From: JBGRQA01 sp041725895
GTDB taxonomy: Bacteria; Bacteroidota; Bacteroidia; Bacteroidales; Marinifilaceae
Direction: 5' to 3'
Assembly: GCA_041725895.1 (NCBI GenBank)
Contig: JBGRQA010000023.1
Span: 1-64,000 of the forward strand
DNA: 64,000 nucleotides
The translations under genes were made by a program, and so were the position numbers. The first letter of the stretch is position 1; every line of letters begins with the position of its first letter. Of this stretch, positions 55,591-64,000 are shown piece by piece. The notes beneath the pieces are model-generated. The model was given only the letters and a program-made list of their open reading frames with translations, had not been told where the DNA came from and made no database searches.

Positions 55591-56336
55591 TCGAATTAAG
55601 AAATATCAATAAGTCGTTTGGAACCCATAAGGTACTGGATGACATATCCATATCTTTTGAGTCGGGAAAAACCAATTTGATTATTGGGCAAAGTGGTTCA
55701 GGAAAAACCGTCTTACTCAAATCAATTATCGGATTACATGAGGTTGATTCCGGGGAAATATTCTATAACGAAAGAAATTTCACCGAGATGAATTTCCAAA
55801 TGAAAAAGGAAATCCGAAAAGAAATGGGAATGGTATTCCAGGGAGGTGCACTTTTTGATTCACTAACAGTAGAAGAGAATGTAATGTTTCCCCTGGATAT
55901 GTTTACACAGAAAAGTCTGCAAGAAAAGAGAAAAAGAGCTGACTTCTGTTTGGATCGCGTTAATCTTAAGGAGGCCCATAAGCTGTATCCCTCCGAAATT
56001 AGTGGAGGTATGCAAAAAAGAGTGGCCATTGCACGAGCCATTGCTCTAAACCCCCAATACTTATTCTGCGATGAACCCAATTCCGGTTTGGACCCGGTAA
56101 CCGCAATTTTGATTGACAACCTGATTCAGGAAATCACTAAGGAATTCAACATGACTACGATTATAAATACTCATGATATGAATTCAGTAATGGAGATTGG
56201 AGAGAAAATTATTTTCATAAACAAAGGAAGAAAAGCATGGGAAGGAACCAAAGAGGAAATTTTCCACACTCAGAATGAGGAATTAAATAATTTTGTCTTT
56301 GCTTCGGATTTATACCAAAAAATCAGGGATATATAA
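55587..56336 (+). CDS. mlaF: MlaF-type ABC transporter ATP-binding protein
   Basis: 249 residues. Walker A GQSGSGKTVLLKS, Q-loop VFQGGALFDSLTVEEN, signature SEISGGMQKRVAIARA, Walker B YLFCDEPNSGLDP and the H-loop NTHDMNS are intact. The 4-bp overlap with mlaE shows translational coupling. Confidence 0.94.
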   Translation: MIELRNINKSFGTHKVLDDISISFESGKTNLIIGQSGSGKTVLLKSIIGLHEVDSGEIFYNERNFTEMNFQMKKEIRKEMGMVFQGGALFDSLTVEENVMFPLDMFTQKSLQEKRKRADFCLDRVNLKEAHKLYPSEISGGMQKRVAIARAIALNPQYLFCDEPNSGLDPVTAILIDNLIQEITKEFNMTTIINTHDMNSVMEIGEKIIFINKGRKAWEGTKEEIFHTQNEELNNFVFASDLYQKIRDI

Positions 56337-56426
56337 GAACTAAAGCAAATGGTTTAGCGATGATTAATCCATCCTGAATTCTTATCTTTACCGCCGGAAT
56401 CAAAAATTTTATCAGAAATTACCTGT

Positions 56427-57224
56427 ATGTACAAAAAAGTTCTTGTTTTATTTCTAACAAGCCTGATGCTATGGGCCTGTAATTCATCGACCAAAGAACA
56501 GCAGACAATCAGTGAGGAAAAGTTCATTCAAATCCTCATTGACATTCATCTGGCCGATGCCTCTATGACCACCCAAAACATCTATTCCAGAAGAAATGAC
56601 TATAAACCTAGCCATTACTATAACTCCATTTATCAGAAGCATGGAATCTCCAGAACAGGATTCGATAGCCTGATCAATTACTATTCACAAAACAATGCAG
56701 ATTTCGATCGGATCTACGAAATAGTTATTGACAGCCTCAATCGACTGGAAACACAACTTAAAATCCAGTCCAAAAACGCCCATCTAAGGAAAGACACCGT
56801 AAATCTTTGGACAGGAAAAAACGAATGGAAATTTAACAAAGAGGAAGCTAGAGACCTAAAGTTCAATATTCCTGTCAAAGAAAAAGGTTTCTATACCGTA
56901 TATGCTGAAGTTAAAATTAATAAGGAAGATGAGAGCCTAGATCCTCAAATCCAGGCATATTTCTGGAAACCCAATAAAACTAAAGAAGGGGAAAGCCTTC
57001 AATTCGAACCAATAGAGTTAATCAAGGATGGGAAATTTCATAGCTATGAAACCAAGCTGGAATTTACCGATTCTACCTTTACACATTTGCGTGGAAATTT
57101 CCTTTATCGATCGAATTCCGATAATGAATTCAATCAAAATATTGAAATTCGAAAAATAAAGATTTACAATCCGCAAATTCAACCCAAAAGAAAGCGAAGA
57201 CTTCCTAAAGAATTATTGCAATAA
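56427..57224 (+). CDS. DUF4296 family lipoprotein
   Basis: 265 residues with a lipoprotein signal (KVLVLFLTSLMLWACNSS, mature Cys18). The first half (FIQILIDIHLADASMTTQNI, YNSIYQKHGISRTGFDSLINYYSQN) is DUF4296, a helical Bacteroidota domain resembling a peptidyl-prolyl-isomerase helper region. The second half (140-265) is beta-rich and not part of the usual 120-residue domain; I do not recognise it. It starts 90 bp after mlaF and is 20 bp before the next gene. Confidence 0.85.
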   Translation: MYKKVLVLFLTSLMLWACNSSTKEQQTISEEKFIQILIDIHLADASMTTQNIYSRRNDYKPSHYYNSIYQKHGISRTGFDSLINYYSQNNADFDRIYEIVIDSLNRLETQLKIQSKNAHLRKDTVNLWTGKNEWKFNKEEARDLKFNIPVKEKGFYTVYAEVKINKEDESLDPQIQAYFWKPNKTKEGESLQFEPIELIKDGKFHSYETKLEFTDSTFTHLRGNFLYRSNSDNEFNQNIEIRKIKIYNPQIQPKRKRRLPKELLQ

Positions 57225-57244
57225 GGTTGGAAAAGAACTCAATT

Positions 57245-58273
57245 ATGAGAAAAATTACGGCCAACTATCTTTACATCGGTAAGGAAGGTTTTTTAAAAAA
57301 CGGAATCCTCGTACTGGATGATGAGAATCGGATTCAAGAGGTAATCGATACAAAAGGAAATTTCCGGGAAATTGCGAACCTTGAATATCACAGTGGCATA
57401 ATTGTTCCCGGATTTGTAGACTGTTTTTGCCAATTGGAAGCAGGAGGGCATAATGAGCTTTTCCATAAAAGCATGAATATTGCTGAATTCTACAAACAAT
57501 TCAATGAAAGTTACAACCAATCGGACTTTGTAAACAACGCCCTTGTTACAAAAGGCTTAAACCAGTTGAAATTCTACGGAACAGCAGCTTGTGCCGATTT
57601 TTTCTCCTCTGAAGCCAGTATTTCTCCGAAAAGGAATTCAACCAAAGCATTCCTAAATTTCATGCAATTTTCTGATGAAACTGAAGAAATCTTAACAAAA
57701 CAAATAAAAAGATCTCAATCCTATAAAAATGAGGGAATGGAAACATTTCCCTTCTGGGATGGTTATTGTATAAACTGGAACGAATACTTAAATAGGAGTA
57801 AAGTAACTACAATTGCACAATCCTCCGTAACAACGAATTTGGTTGATTTAAAACTTGAAGTTGAAAAAAGACTTGTCGTTTGGGATTCAAAAAAAACCGA
57901 TATTCCGGAACAAAAAACCTTGCAAACTTTTACCGTATTACCTCCCCGACTATACCAATTTCTCTATGAAGAATTGCCTGCTTTGAAAGACCTGCAAAAG
58001 GCACCCAACTTATGCCTTGGAACCGGAAATCTATCCGTCCACAAAGAATTATCCATTCTGGAAGAGATGAAATGTTTACAGATCGCTTTCCCGGAACTTT
58101 CTTTGGAGGAAATTCTCAAGTGGGCAACACTTAACGGGGCTACTGCCCTTAGCAAAGAAAAGACCCTGGGAAGTTTTGATTTGGGTAAGCAACCGGGAGT
58201 TAACTTGATTACCAAAGTAGACCTTTTCAATTTTAAGCTGCAACCTGAAAGCAAAGTTAAGGTATTGGTTTAG
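57245..58273 (+). CDS. Amidohydrolase-fold protein lacking metal ligands
   Basis: 342 residues from the ATG at 57245; a TTG at 57227 is possible but less likely. The layout is that of the guanine-deaminase/SsnA branch: a small beta domain (1-55), PGFVD entry to the barrel, LGT block, and the closing ILKWATLNGATALSKEKTLGSFDLGK. But the HxH metal site after PGFVD reads F61-C-Q63, and the metal/catalytic Asp in LGTDS reads G261 (LGTGN). I see no His suited to the remaining ligands at the usual places, so it is very probably not an active hydrolase. The frame is intact and in a conserved operon position, which argues for a retained non-enzymatic role. Confidence 0.8.
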   Translation: MRKITANYLYIGKEGFLKNGILVLDDENRIQEVIDTKGNFREIANLEYHSGIIVPGFVDCFCQLEAGGHNELFHKSMNIAEFYKQFNESYNQSDFVNNALVTKGLNQLKFYGTAACADFFSSEASISPKRNSTKAFLNFMQFSDETEEILTKQIKRSQSYKNEGMETFPFWDGYCINWNEYLNRSKVTTIAQSSVTTNLVDLKLEVEKRLVVWDSKKTDIPEQKTLQTFTVLPPRLYQFLYEELPALKDLQKAPNLCLGTGNLSVHKELSILEEMKCLQIAFPELSLEEILKWATLNGATALSKEKTLGSFDLGKQPGVNLITKVDLFNFKLQPESKVKVLV

Positions 58274-58689
58274 GCAATCCCGTTCTCCTTCAAAAATTTA
58301 ATTGCATCTGCATCATATTTCAGAATTCGATCCTGAATCCACCAGGTCAAAAATCCCAGCAGTTCATAGGCTACCGCTTCCTTTCCCTGACTATGATCAT
58401 CTTGGAACTGAGCAATGCGCTTGACAAAACTGTTATGCCCTTCCTGGTGCTTCTCAAAATCGCAGAATTGGTACTCTTTAAAATAGATCTCCTCAGTCAA
58501 AAAGTAGTTCTCCACATAATCCATTAATTTGAAGAAAATGGAAGGCAATTCTTCTTTTTCCCTTTCGTCATTAATGGCATCTACAACCTGATTTACAATT
58601 TCCAGAAACTTCCTATGCCTCTCATCAAGGATTTTCACATCCAGTTCATATTCCTTCTTCCACAGGTAAGGCTTTATTGGTCTTTCCAT
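58270..58689 (-). CDS. Hemerythrin-like protein with incomplete iron site
   Basis: 139 residues. The four-helix hemerythrin pattern is clear with exact ligand spacing: H25 (LDERH), position 62, E66, H81 and H85 (KHQEGH), position 121 and D126. Positions 62 and 121, which are His in bacteriohemerythrins (HFxxEE and WLxxHI), are Tyr and Arg here. Each iron of the pair thus loses one ligand. Ordinary O2 binding is doubtful; a mononuclear site, another metal or another role is possible. It is convergent with the amidohydrolase-like gene and overlaps its stop by 4 bp. Confidence 0.88.
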   Translation of the reverse strand: MERPIKPYLWKKEYELDVKILDERHRKFLEIVNQVVDAINDEREKEELPSIFFKLMDYVENYFLTEEIYFKEYQFCDFEKHQEGHNSFVKRIAQFQDDHSQGKEAVAYELLGFLTWWIQDRILKYDADAIKFLKENGIA

Positions 58690-58833
58690 TTTTGTAGGTT
58701 TACATTTGCTATTCTAAAATATTACAAATCGCCGTAAAAATACAATGATAAATATCACTCCCCCAATAAAAAATCTTTAATTCACGCTACAATCCATGAA
58801 ATTGCCTAAATTTGGGCAGTTAAAGCAAAATTC

Positions 58834-59613
58834 ATGGCAACATTTCTTTTTGATAAAATCATATTCGGCCCGGTAAAGAGCAGACGACTGGGAGTTTCTT
58901 TAGGAATAAACCTACTGCCCAACGATTGTAAATTATGTAGTTTCAATTGTATCTACTGTGAATGCGGTTGGAATCCGAAGAGCTACAAAGAAAAGATTCA
59001 ACTCCACCCCAGAGATATGGTAAGAGAGAGGTTGGAGGCCAAATTGCTGAAAATGAAAAACAACAATGAAGCTCCAGATGTAATTACCTTTGCAGGAAAC
59101 GGTGAACCTACTCTTCATCCTGATTTTGGAGGCATTATCAATGATACCATTGAGCTTCGAGATCTTCACTTCCCCAATGCCAGAATTGCAGTCCTTTCCA
59201 ATTCTACCATGATTCAGAAAGAATCAGTTTTTAATGCTCTCAACCGAGTGGAAGACAACATTCTTAAATTGGATGGAGGATTTGAGGCAACCATCAAAAC
59301 CATTGATCAACCAATGGGCAGTTTTAACCTGGAAAAAACAATTGAATTGCTTTCCAAGTTCAAAGGCAATGTAACGATCCAAACCCTATTCCTGCGCGGA
59401 AATTACAATGGCCAACCAATTGACAATACCACAGAGGAAGAACTTGTAGCCTGGTTGAAACACCTTGAGCGCATTCAACCCAAAGAGGTAATGATATATA
59501 CCATTGCCAGAGATACACCTGCTGATAATCTGAAAAAAGTTCCCCTGGACGAACTAAATCAAATCGCAGACAGAGTTAAAGAACTGGGATTTGGCATACA
59601 GGTTTCAGGCTAA
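58834..59613 (+). CDS. Radical SAM protein
   Basis: 259 residues. The cluster motif CSFNCIYC (Cx3Cx2C) sits near residue 35, preceded by another Cys (NDCKL), and the SAM-binding GNGEP follows (ITFAGNGEPTLHPDF). The sequence resembles the MoaA-like radical SAM proteins often listed as wybutosine-like, without an extra C-terminal cluster. No maturation target is encoded nearby, so the substrate is unknown. It overlaps the convergent glycosyltransferase gene by 4 bp. Confidence 0.9.
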   Translation: MATFLFDKIIFGPVKSRRLGVSLGINLLPNDCKLCSFNCIYCECGWNPKSYKEKIQLHPRDMVRERLEAKLLKMKNNNEAPDVITFAGNGEPTLHPDFGGIINDTIELRDLHFPNARIAVLSNSTMIQKESVFNALNRVEDNILKLDGGFEATIKTIDQPMGSFNLEKTIELLSKFKGNVTIQTLFLRGNYNGQPIDNTTEEELVAWLKHLERIQPKEVMIYTIARDTPADNLKKVPLDELNQIADRVKELGFGIQVSG

Positions 59614-60905
59614 TCCTTTTTAGGGAAATTCCGAGCCCAATCCAAAAGTTCTTCAAGCTTTTGTTCCAAAGTATCAAAAGAGAAGAGCTTTTTACCCAAC
59701 TGGAAATTAAATTCACCAATTTCATGATTCAGTTGAGGCTTATAGATAACTTCATTCATATCCCGGAGGGCTTGATTTGTAATCTCATTGCCCTCCAACA
59801 TTACGGTTTTAAATCCTTTACTCCCGATATCCGGCCAGTACACCGGTTTATAATTATTAACAAAAATGGGACAACGGGCCAAAACCGCTTCTACAAAAGC
59901 ATTTCCAAAGCCCTCGTAGGTACTGAAATAGGTACAGGCTGTGGCATGTGCATAAGCATCCGACAAGGAATACGCAGTTCCATGGTTTATTCTTTGTCGT
60001 CGGTTTTTAATAATATGTGAACTGAACAAAACTTGTCCCTCCAGTTTCAGGTTGTGAATTAAATCAACTAACTCATTGTAGTAAAGATTCCCCTCATCAT
60101 CGGCATGGCTCCCGGTTATTACCAATTTGATTCTGGGATTATCCAGAAGTTGTACCAAACGAATGGCGGTTTCGATCCCCTTCCGTCGAACAATTCGGGT
60201 AACTTGTCCCAAAATAATATCCTCCTCATCAAGACCCAGATTTTTTTTCAGGTTTTTATTGTGATCCCCTTTAAAGCCAAATGGAATGTTAAAATCCATA
60301 ACATTAGGCACTACAATGGAGTTCCTGTTGAAACGATTCATTAAGGTTTCCTGTCCGTAAGTATTTATTACAGCATGAAAAACATTAGGCAAACGTAACG
60401 GGAAATTGGCATCAACCAAATCATTAATTTCCTCATGAGGGGAAAGGTAGCGGTCTCCTCTTTCCCAATGGAAATCATGATCATGAGTAATAGTGGGCAA
60501 CCCAAGTTCTTCTACCGCCTTTTTAATTCCCAACCCCATTTCCAAATGGGCAGGTAAGGCAGAGGCATTCTCTGATATCAGGACATCAATACAGTTCTTG
60601 TTTGCCCATTGAATCAGTCTTTTGGAAATCAAATCAGCATAGAAGTGGATATGCTCCAGAAGTTCGTCCAGGTTGGTATCCGGAAAGTGGAAGGCCTTTT
60701 TTTGTCCCCAAAAGCTTTCCGGAGAGAAAAAGGACATTTCCGGAATGAGGGTTTCAAAGTTCGGATCCATTTTTCGCTCCTCGAACTGGCCTGACACAAT
60801 ATAAACCTCATGCCCCATTCTCCGCAAGACCTCTACCCATTTCTCGGTTTCCAGGGCCACTCCATCGACCCCTCCGATTCTTCCAATAATAATACCTACC
60901 CGCAT
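59610..60905 (-). CDS. Glycosyltransferase, GT4 family
   Basis: 431 residues, GT-B fold. The N-terminal start MRVGIIIGRIGGVDGVALET, the sugar-nucleotide region TRIVRRKGIETAIRLVQLLD and the C-terminal ST-YEGFGNAFVEAVLARCPI (E-x7-E motif) place it in GT4. It stands alone, so donor and acceptor cannot be told. No signal peptide or membrane segment. Confidence 0.9.
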   Translation of the reverse strand: MRVGIIIGRIGGVDGVALETEKWVEVLRRMGHEVYIVSGQFEERKMDPNFETLIPEMSFFSPESFWGQKKAFHFPDTNLDELLEHIHFYADLISKRLIQWANKNCIDVLISENASALPAHLEMGLGIKKAVEELGLPTITHDHDFHWERGDRYLSPHEEINDLVDANFPLRLPNVFHAVINTYGQETLMNRFNRNSIVVPNVMDFNIPFGFKGDHNKNLKKNLGLDEEDIILGQVTRIVRRKGIETAIRLVQLLDNPRIKLVITGSHADDEGNLYYNELVDLIHNLKLEGQVLFSSHIIKNRRQRINHGTAYSLSDAYAHATACTYFSTYEGFGNAFVEAVLARCPIFVNNYKPVYWPDIGSKGFKTVMLEGNEITNQALRDMNEVIYKPQLNHEIGEFNFQLGKKLFSFDTLEQKLEELLDWARNFPKKD

Positions 60906-61072
60906 ATATTTTCCCCGTTAATTTTCAAAATTAATTGTACGAAGAGTCTTATTTTTGGTTCGTGAAATAGTGCTCTTATCCTGCTAAAACACTAATTTAT
61001 TTGATTATCATTAATAAAAATATAACTTTATATTACATTCATCCTAAAAACATCAGAGAAACCCATAGAGCT

Positions 61073-61975
61073 ATGCAATCAAAACTCATAAAATTGACTT
61101 TTCTGTTTCTACTCGTAAGCTGCTCTTTTCTAGCCTACAGCTGTCAAAACACACAGAAAAAAACAACGAAAGATCAATTAAAAACTCAGAAGATTACCGG
61201 AGATAGAGGAAGCAAACAGGTCAAAAGTATATTCTATAATATACCTTCACCTATTGTTGTAACTAATATTATCGAAACAATGAATTTGGCTTACAATCCA
61301 GATTTGTTAAATCCGGTTTCCAATGCGGAAAACTACTTATCGCAAGCTGATCTATCCCTCAATTTAGGGGTTTATGGAGCAGATTTAAGTTATATTCGAA
61401 TTTACGAACAATTTCAGGATGCTGCCCGCTACCTGGCAATTATCAAGAAATTCACCAGAGAGTTAGGAATTCCTGAAGAGCAAGAGAAAAAAACGGCCCA
61501 AAGAATTGAATCCAACATCGAAAATCGGGATTCTCTTGTGCAAATCATCACCGAAACATTTACCAATTCGGATAGTTACCTAAAGGAAAATCAAAGAGGG
61601 GGGACGGCTTCACTCATTATTTTCGGAGGATGGGTCGAAACTCTCTACCTGGCCACTAATATACAGGAGCTGAATCAATCCAAGAAAGAATTAATCGATC
61701 TAATCGTTCAACAGAAACATTCGGTTAAGAATCTTGTGAAGTTGCTAAACCAATATCCCGACGAACCCAAAATTGCAAAATTACTACCCGATTTAAGAGA
61801 ACTGGAAAATAAGTTTAACCAGATCAAAAGTAAAAGATCTCCCAACACCAAGGTAGAAAAGCAGAAGGGAAAGACCTTTATTCGCAACAAAGTTACTCAT
61901 CAGATTCCTTCGAGTTTACTTCTTGAAATCAAAGAGCTCAACGATAGGCTGCGAGGAAAACTCATTCAATTATAA
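61073..61975 (+). CDS. Lipoprotein of unknown function
   Basis: 300 residues from the ATG at 61073, which gives a lipoprotein signal (LTFLFLLVSCSFLAYSCQN); the frame is open from TTG at 61001 but that start would bury the signal. The mature part is helical, with a run of Lys/Gln/Thr after the Cys and a long helical repeat-like region (YLSQADLSLNLGVYGADLSY, ...FGGWVETLYLATNI). I do not recognise the family. It is followed 50 bp later by a small secreted protein gene. Confidence 0.8.
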   Translation: MQSKLIKLTFLFLLVSCSFLAYSCQNTQKKTTKDQLKTQKITGDRGSKQVKSIFYNIPSPIVVTNIIETMNLAYNPDLLNPVSNAENYLSQADLSLNLGVYGADLSYIRIYEQFQDAARYLAIIKKFTRELGIPEEQEKKTAQRIESNIENRDSLVQIITETFTNSDSYLKENQRGGTASLIIFGGWVETLYLATNIQELNQSKKELIDLIVQQKHSVKNLVKLLNQYPDEPKIAKLLPDLRELENKFNQIKSKRSPNTKVEKQKGKTFIRNKVTHQIPSSLLLEIKELNDRLRGKLIQL

Positions 61976-62025
61976 AATTACAGACCAACCAATTTATAGC
62001 CATTTTTGCCACCAAAATCAAAAAC

Positions 62026-62484
62026 ATGAAGCTAACTTTAAAAATAATGGCACTTCTCCTTTTCCTCTTCACTGCGCATTCAGGGGTAAAGGCTCAATGC
62101 AACGAATTTACCAAGAAAGAGTGTCTCCCAAAACTTTCGCCATATACCTTTAATGGACAAATGAACAATGCAGTCCTGAATCAGGGAGAAACTGCAGAAT
62201 TGCAACTCACCTTTTACCAAAACCAGGAATACAGAATCCTTGTCACCGGGGAAGAGAATCTGGGACAATTGCAATTCCAGCTACTGGATACTGATTACAA
62301 TATTCTATACGATAGCAAAGATGAAGGTTATGTGAGCTTCTGGGATTTCATGGTTGAGGATACCGACGATTTCATTATCCGTGTTCTGGTACCGGACAGC
62401 GAACATGAGAATCAGATCGAAAGTGGTTGTGTATCGATAGTTATTGGCTTCAGGGCATTTGGTTCAAGAACCATCTTTAAATAG
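62026..62484 (+). CDS. Small secreted protein of unknown function
   Basis: 152 residues with a signal peptide (LLLFLFTAHSGVKAQ). The mature part is beta-rich with a Cys pair (CNEF..KKECLP) and a later Cys, as in a small carbohydrate-binding-like or lectin-like fold, but I recognise no family. It probably shares a transcript with the lipoprotein gene upstream and ends at a terminator. Confidence 0.75.
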   Translation: MKLTLKIMALLLFLFTAHSGVKAQCNEFTKKECLPKLSPYTFNGQMNNAVLNQGETAELQLTFYQNQEYRILVTGEENLGQLQFQLLDTDYNILYDSKDEGYVSFWDFMVEDTDDFIIRVLVPDSEHENQIESGCVSIVIGFRAFGSRTIFK

Positions 62485-62598
62485 ATTGTATTCCTATTCC
62501 AAATAAAGTGGTACATATATCCCTTTGTACGAATTAGATCAAATGCCACGTATTGTCATTCCACTTACAGGTACATACTAAAAAGAAGAATACAAAAA

Positions 62599-62628
62599 AA
62601 TCCATCCCTCAACGGGATGGATTTTTTG
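62599..62628. terminator. Terminator between convergent genes
   Basis: AATCCATCCC and GGGATGGATT form the stem with a five-base loop, then TTTTTT. A run of A on the other side lets it serve the minus-strand gene at 62648 as well. Confidence 0.88.
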
Positions 62629-62647
62629 TATAGAATAATCTAATTCT

Positions 62648-63535
62648 TTATTTCAAAGTAAACTTGGCTGAACCGATATGATTCCCTTCGGTGAATATAT
62701 CAACCGTATATTCTCCTTTGATTAGACTGCCATCGTTATCCCAGAAAATAGCAACATCCAATCGTTCGCCTTCATAATCAATCTCACGTCGGGCCGAGTA
62801 GGCCAAATCAGCGTTTTCGAACTTAAACAGCAGGTTTTCGGGATTGCTCAAAACCACCTCATCAGGTCGGGTAATGCGCATATAGATCATTTTGGCACCG
62901 GTTGAGGTCGTCACATTCTTACTCAGGGTAAACTCCGATTTCAGTTTTACTGTTTTGGTAATCTTACGAACCGTTTTCCCCTTCTTGTTGATGGGATAAC
63001 AAGCCAAATTCATCGCTTCCAGAGTTGAGGCCTTGGAAATCACCTCTTTCATAGATTCTGCGGTCTCCTCAAGCTGTTTGTTTTGTTCCTTAACCCAGGA
63101 AATTTGCTTCTTAACACGGGTGTTTTCGGCAGTAAGAGCCTTATTGCGAGTATTCAGGGAATCAATTTGAACAACATAACTGCGCAGTACCTGTTTCAAG
63201 GTTCCCAATTCTTTTTTATACCGGTTGATCTCAGCATAGGAATTGTTCCGGAACACTCTCATTCGTTCCAGCAATTCAGTAATTTTCTGCTGTTCGTTCT
63301 TCAACTGAATGTTTAGGGTATCGTTGCTGGTTTGCAAAGAATCATAGTCCTGTGACAATCCTCGCAACTCATTTTCCAGTTGAACTTTTTCAGTGGTAAT
63401 CTCTGCAATGTATCGCTTGTTCTCCTTTCGTTCCGAGAAGTACATCCAGGCCAAAACAATCAGTATTAGCGCTAAAACAGCTAATCCTCCTAAATAAATC
63501 TTATCCTTGCTCTTCGTGTTTTGAGTATTCTCCAT
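62648..63535 (-). CDS. Membrane-anchored coiled-coil protein
   Basis: 295 residues. One transmembrane helix near the N-terminus (about 14-32, LAVLALILIVLAWMYF) leads to a long coiled coil (about 40-170, heptads such as LRGLSQDYDSLQTSNDTLNIQ in part) and a C-terminal beta domain (about 185-295, MIYMRITRPDEVVLSNPENL). Likely an inner-membrane protein with a periplasmic coiled coil. I do not recognise a named family. Minus strand; a terminator lies just downstream. Confidence 0.8.
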   Translation of the reverse strand: MENTQNTKSKDKIYLGGLAVLALILIVLAWMYFSERKENKRYIAEITTEKVQLENELRGLSQDYDSLQTSNDTLNIQLKNEQQKITELLERMRVFRNNSYAEINRYKKELGTLKQVLRSYVVQIDSLNTRNKALTAENTRVKKQISWVKEQNKQLEETAESMKEVISKASTLEAMNLACYPINKKGKTVRKITKTVKLKSEFTLSKNVTTSTGAKMIYMRITRPDEVVLSNPENLLFKFENADLAYSARREIDYEGERLDVAIFWDNDGSLIKGEYTVDIFTEGNHIGSAKFTLK

Positions 63536-63790
63536 GGGTTGTCTATGATTTTTGTATTACAAATTCCTACAAATTTACAGATATATTTTATACGAGAAAA
63601 AGGACCCAACGAAAAATCTACACCATTGGTATACAAACTTCTTTCCTATTAATTTACGCAATTTTTCTTCAAAAATTGTACCGATATCGTCCTCTTTTGT
63701 CAATGCCTCAAAGAAGATTCAAAAAACACAGGAGTTTATTCTTTTACAGTTACAAGAATTCCGAAGGTAAGGAATTAGAGATACCGTTAT
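63536..63790. other. Intergenic region
   Basis: No credible gene. A 72-codon plus-strand frame exists but has no family features. Confidence 0.5.
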
Positions 63791-63823
63791 AAAAAAGGAA
63801 ACCCCGGAATCGAAATTCCGGGG
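63791..63823 (-). terminator. Rho-independent terminator of the TonB receptor gene
   Basis: CCCCGGAAT-TTCG-ATTCCGGGG on the minus strand, followed by TTTCCTTTTTT, 29 bp after the stop. Perfect 9-bp stem with a TTCG tetraloop. Confidence 0.92.
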
Positions 63824-63851
63824 CTAACCATGATCTATACAATACTAACCA

Positions 63852-64000
63852 CTAGAATATATTACCAATTTTAACTCCGAAGTAGATGGTTCTGGGATTC
63901 AAAGGCCCATAAACCCAACCCGCATCACGTGCTGGACCGCGATCAAAATCGTCCTGGAAAGAGTTAAAGATGTTCTTCATTCCCAAATCAAACTCCATTT
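63852..64000 (-). CDS. TonB-dependent receptor, C-terminal end only
   Basis: The last 49 codons of a minus-strand gene whose start lies beyond the window; stop at 63852-63854. The translation includes MEFDLGMKNIFNSFQDDFDR, then RDAGWVYGPLNPRT and IYFGVKIGNIF at the end, the typical last strands of a TonB-dependent outer membrane receptor (DLGVKNIFN..YGP..PRT...G). Too little is visible to infer the ligand. Confidence 0.85.
   Translation of the reverse strand, partial: MEFDLGMKNIFNSFQDDFDRGPARDAGWVYGPLNPRTIYFGVKIGNIF

Noticed and set aside
63552..63770. 72-codon plus-strand frame
   Set aside because: AT-rich, no start context, no family features.

Overview
The window is chromosomal DNA of a Bacteroidota bacterium. 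The evidence is a complete type IX secretion / gliding core (porP/sprF-like gene followed by gldK, gldL, gldM, gldN), other T9SS factors (porX, sprE/porW, gldH), Bacteroidota-only families (DUF4270, DUF4296, CCDC81-like HU plus SPOR, short glycogen synthase), and promoters of the TTTG / TAnnTTTG type instead of sigma70 boxes. Gene content and the moderately low GC suggest the Bacteroidales/Marinilabiliales side of the phylum; that placement is inference. No rRNA, tRNA, CRISPR, insertion sequence or prophage was seen.

Layout. 1-15.5 kb: the end of an outer-membrane barrel gene, a Cof-type phosphatase, then a long minus-strand block: alanine dehydrogenase, tsaE, porX, sprE/porW, mrp, an alkyltransferase-like gene, trmB, gldH, ricT, holB. 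15.8-23.3 kb: pgk with a clear promoter and terminator, a 1,655-residue repeat-rich secreted protein without a recognisable T9SS sorting domain, and a LuxE-like gene. 23.3-24.7 kb: a decayed stretch with two frameshifted membrane-protein remnants and a 21-bp tandem array with higher-order structure. 24.7-32 kb: C1B peptidase, MmcQ-like protein, single-domain response regulator, yraN, LD-carboxypeptidase, metG, HU/SPOR protein. 32-39.9 kb: sugar nucleotide genes (galE, rfbB), glmS, a DUF4270 lipoprotein, short glycogen synthase, panC and panD. 40-47.4 kb: heptose adenylyltransferase, radA, a cobalamin riboswitch with no gene behind it, a class A PBP and topA. 47.7-53.5 kb: the T9SS core operon. 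53.5-64 kb: mannose-1-P guanylyltransferase, an MlaE/MlaF pair, a DUF4296 lipoprotein, an amidohydrolase-fold protein without metal ligands, a hemerythrin-like protein lacking two iron-ligand histidines, a radical SAM protein, a glycosyltransferase, three cell-envelope proteins of unknown role, and the last 49 codons of a TonB-dependent receptor.

How it fits together. The T9SS parts are spread over four places: the PorX regulator and SprE/PorW side by side, GldH near holB, and the PorP-GldKLMN core. The large repeat-rich protein resembles T9SS cargo but ends before the expected sorting domain. The rest is housekeeping: translation, DNA replication and repair, amino-sugar and cell-wall synthesis, pantothenate synthesis and lipid transport.

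Most worth following up: the orphan cobalamin riboswitch, which has its own promoter and a strong terminator but no coding region between (a candidate B12-controlled small RNA or a deletion relic); the triplicated C-terminal module of SprE; two neighbouring proteins with lost metal sites; and the 21-bp array with a 63-bp higher-order pattern.
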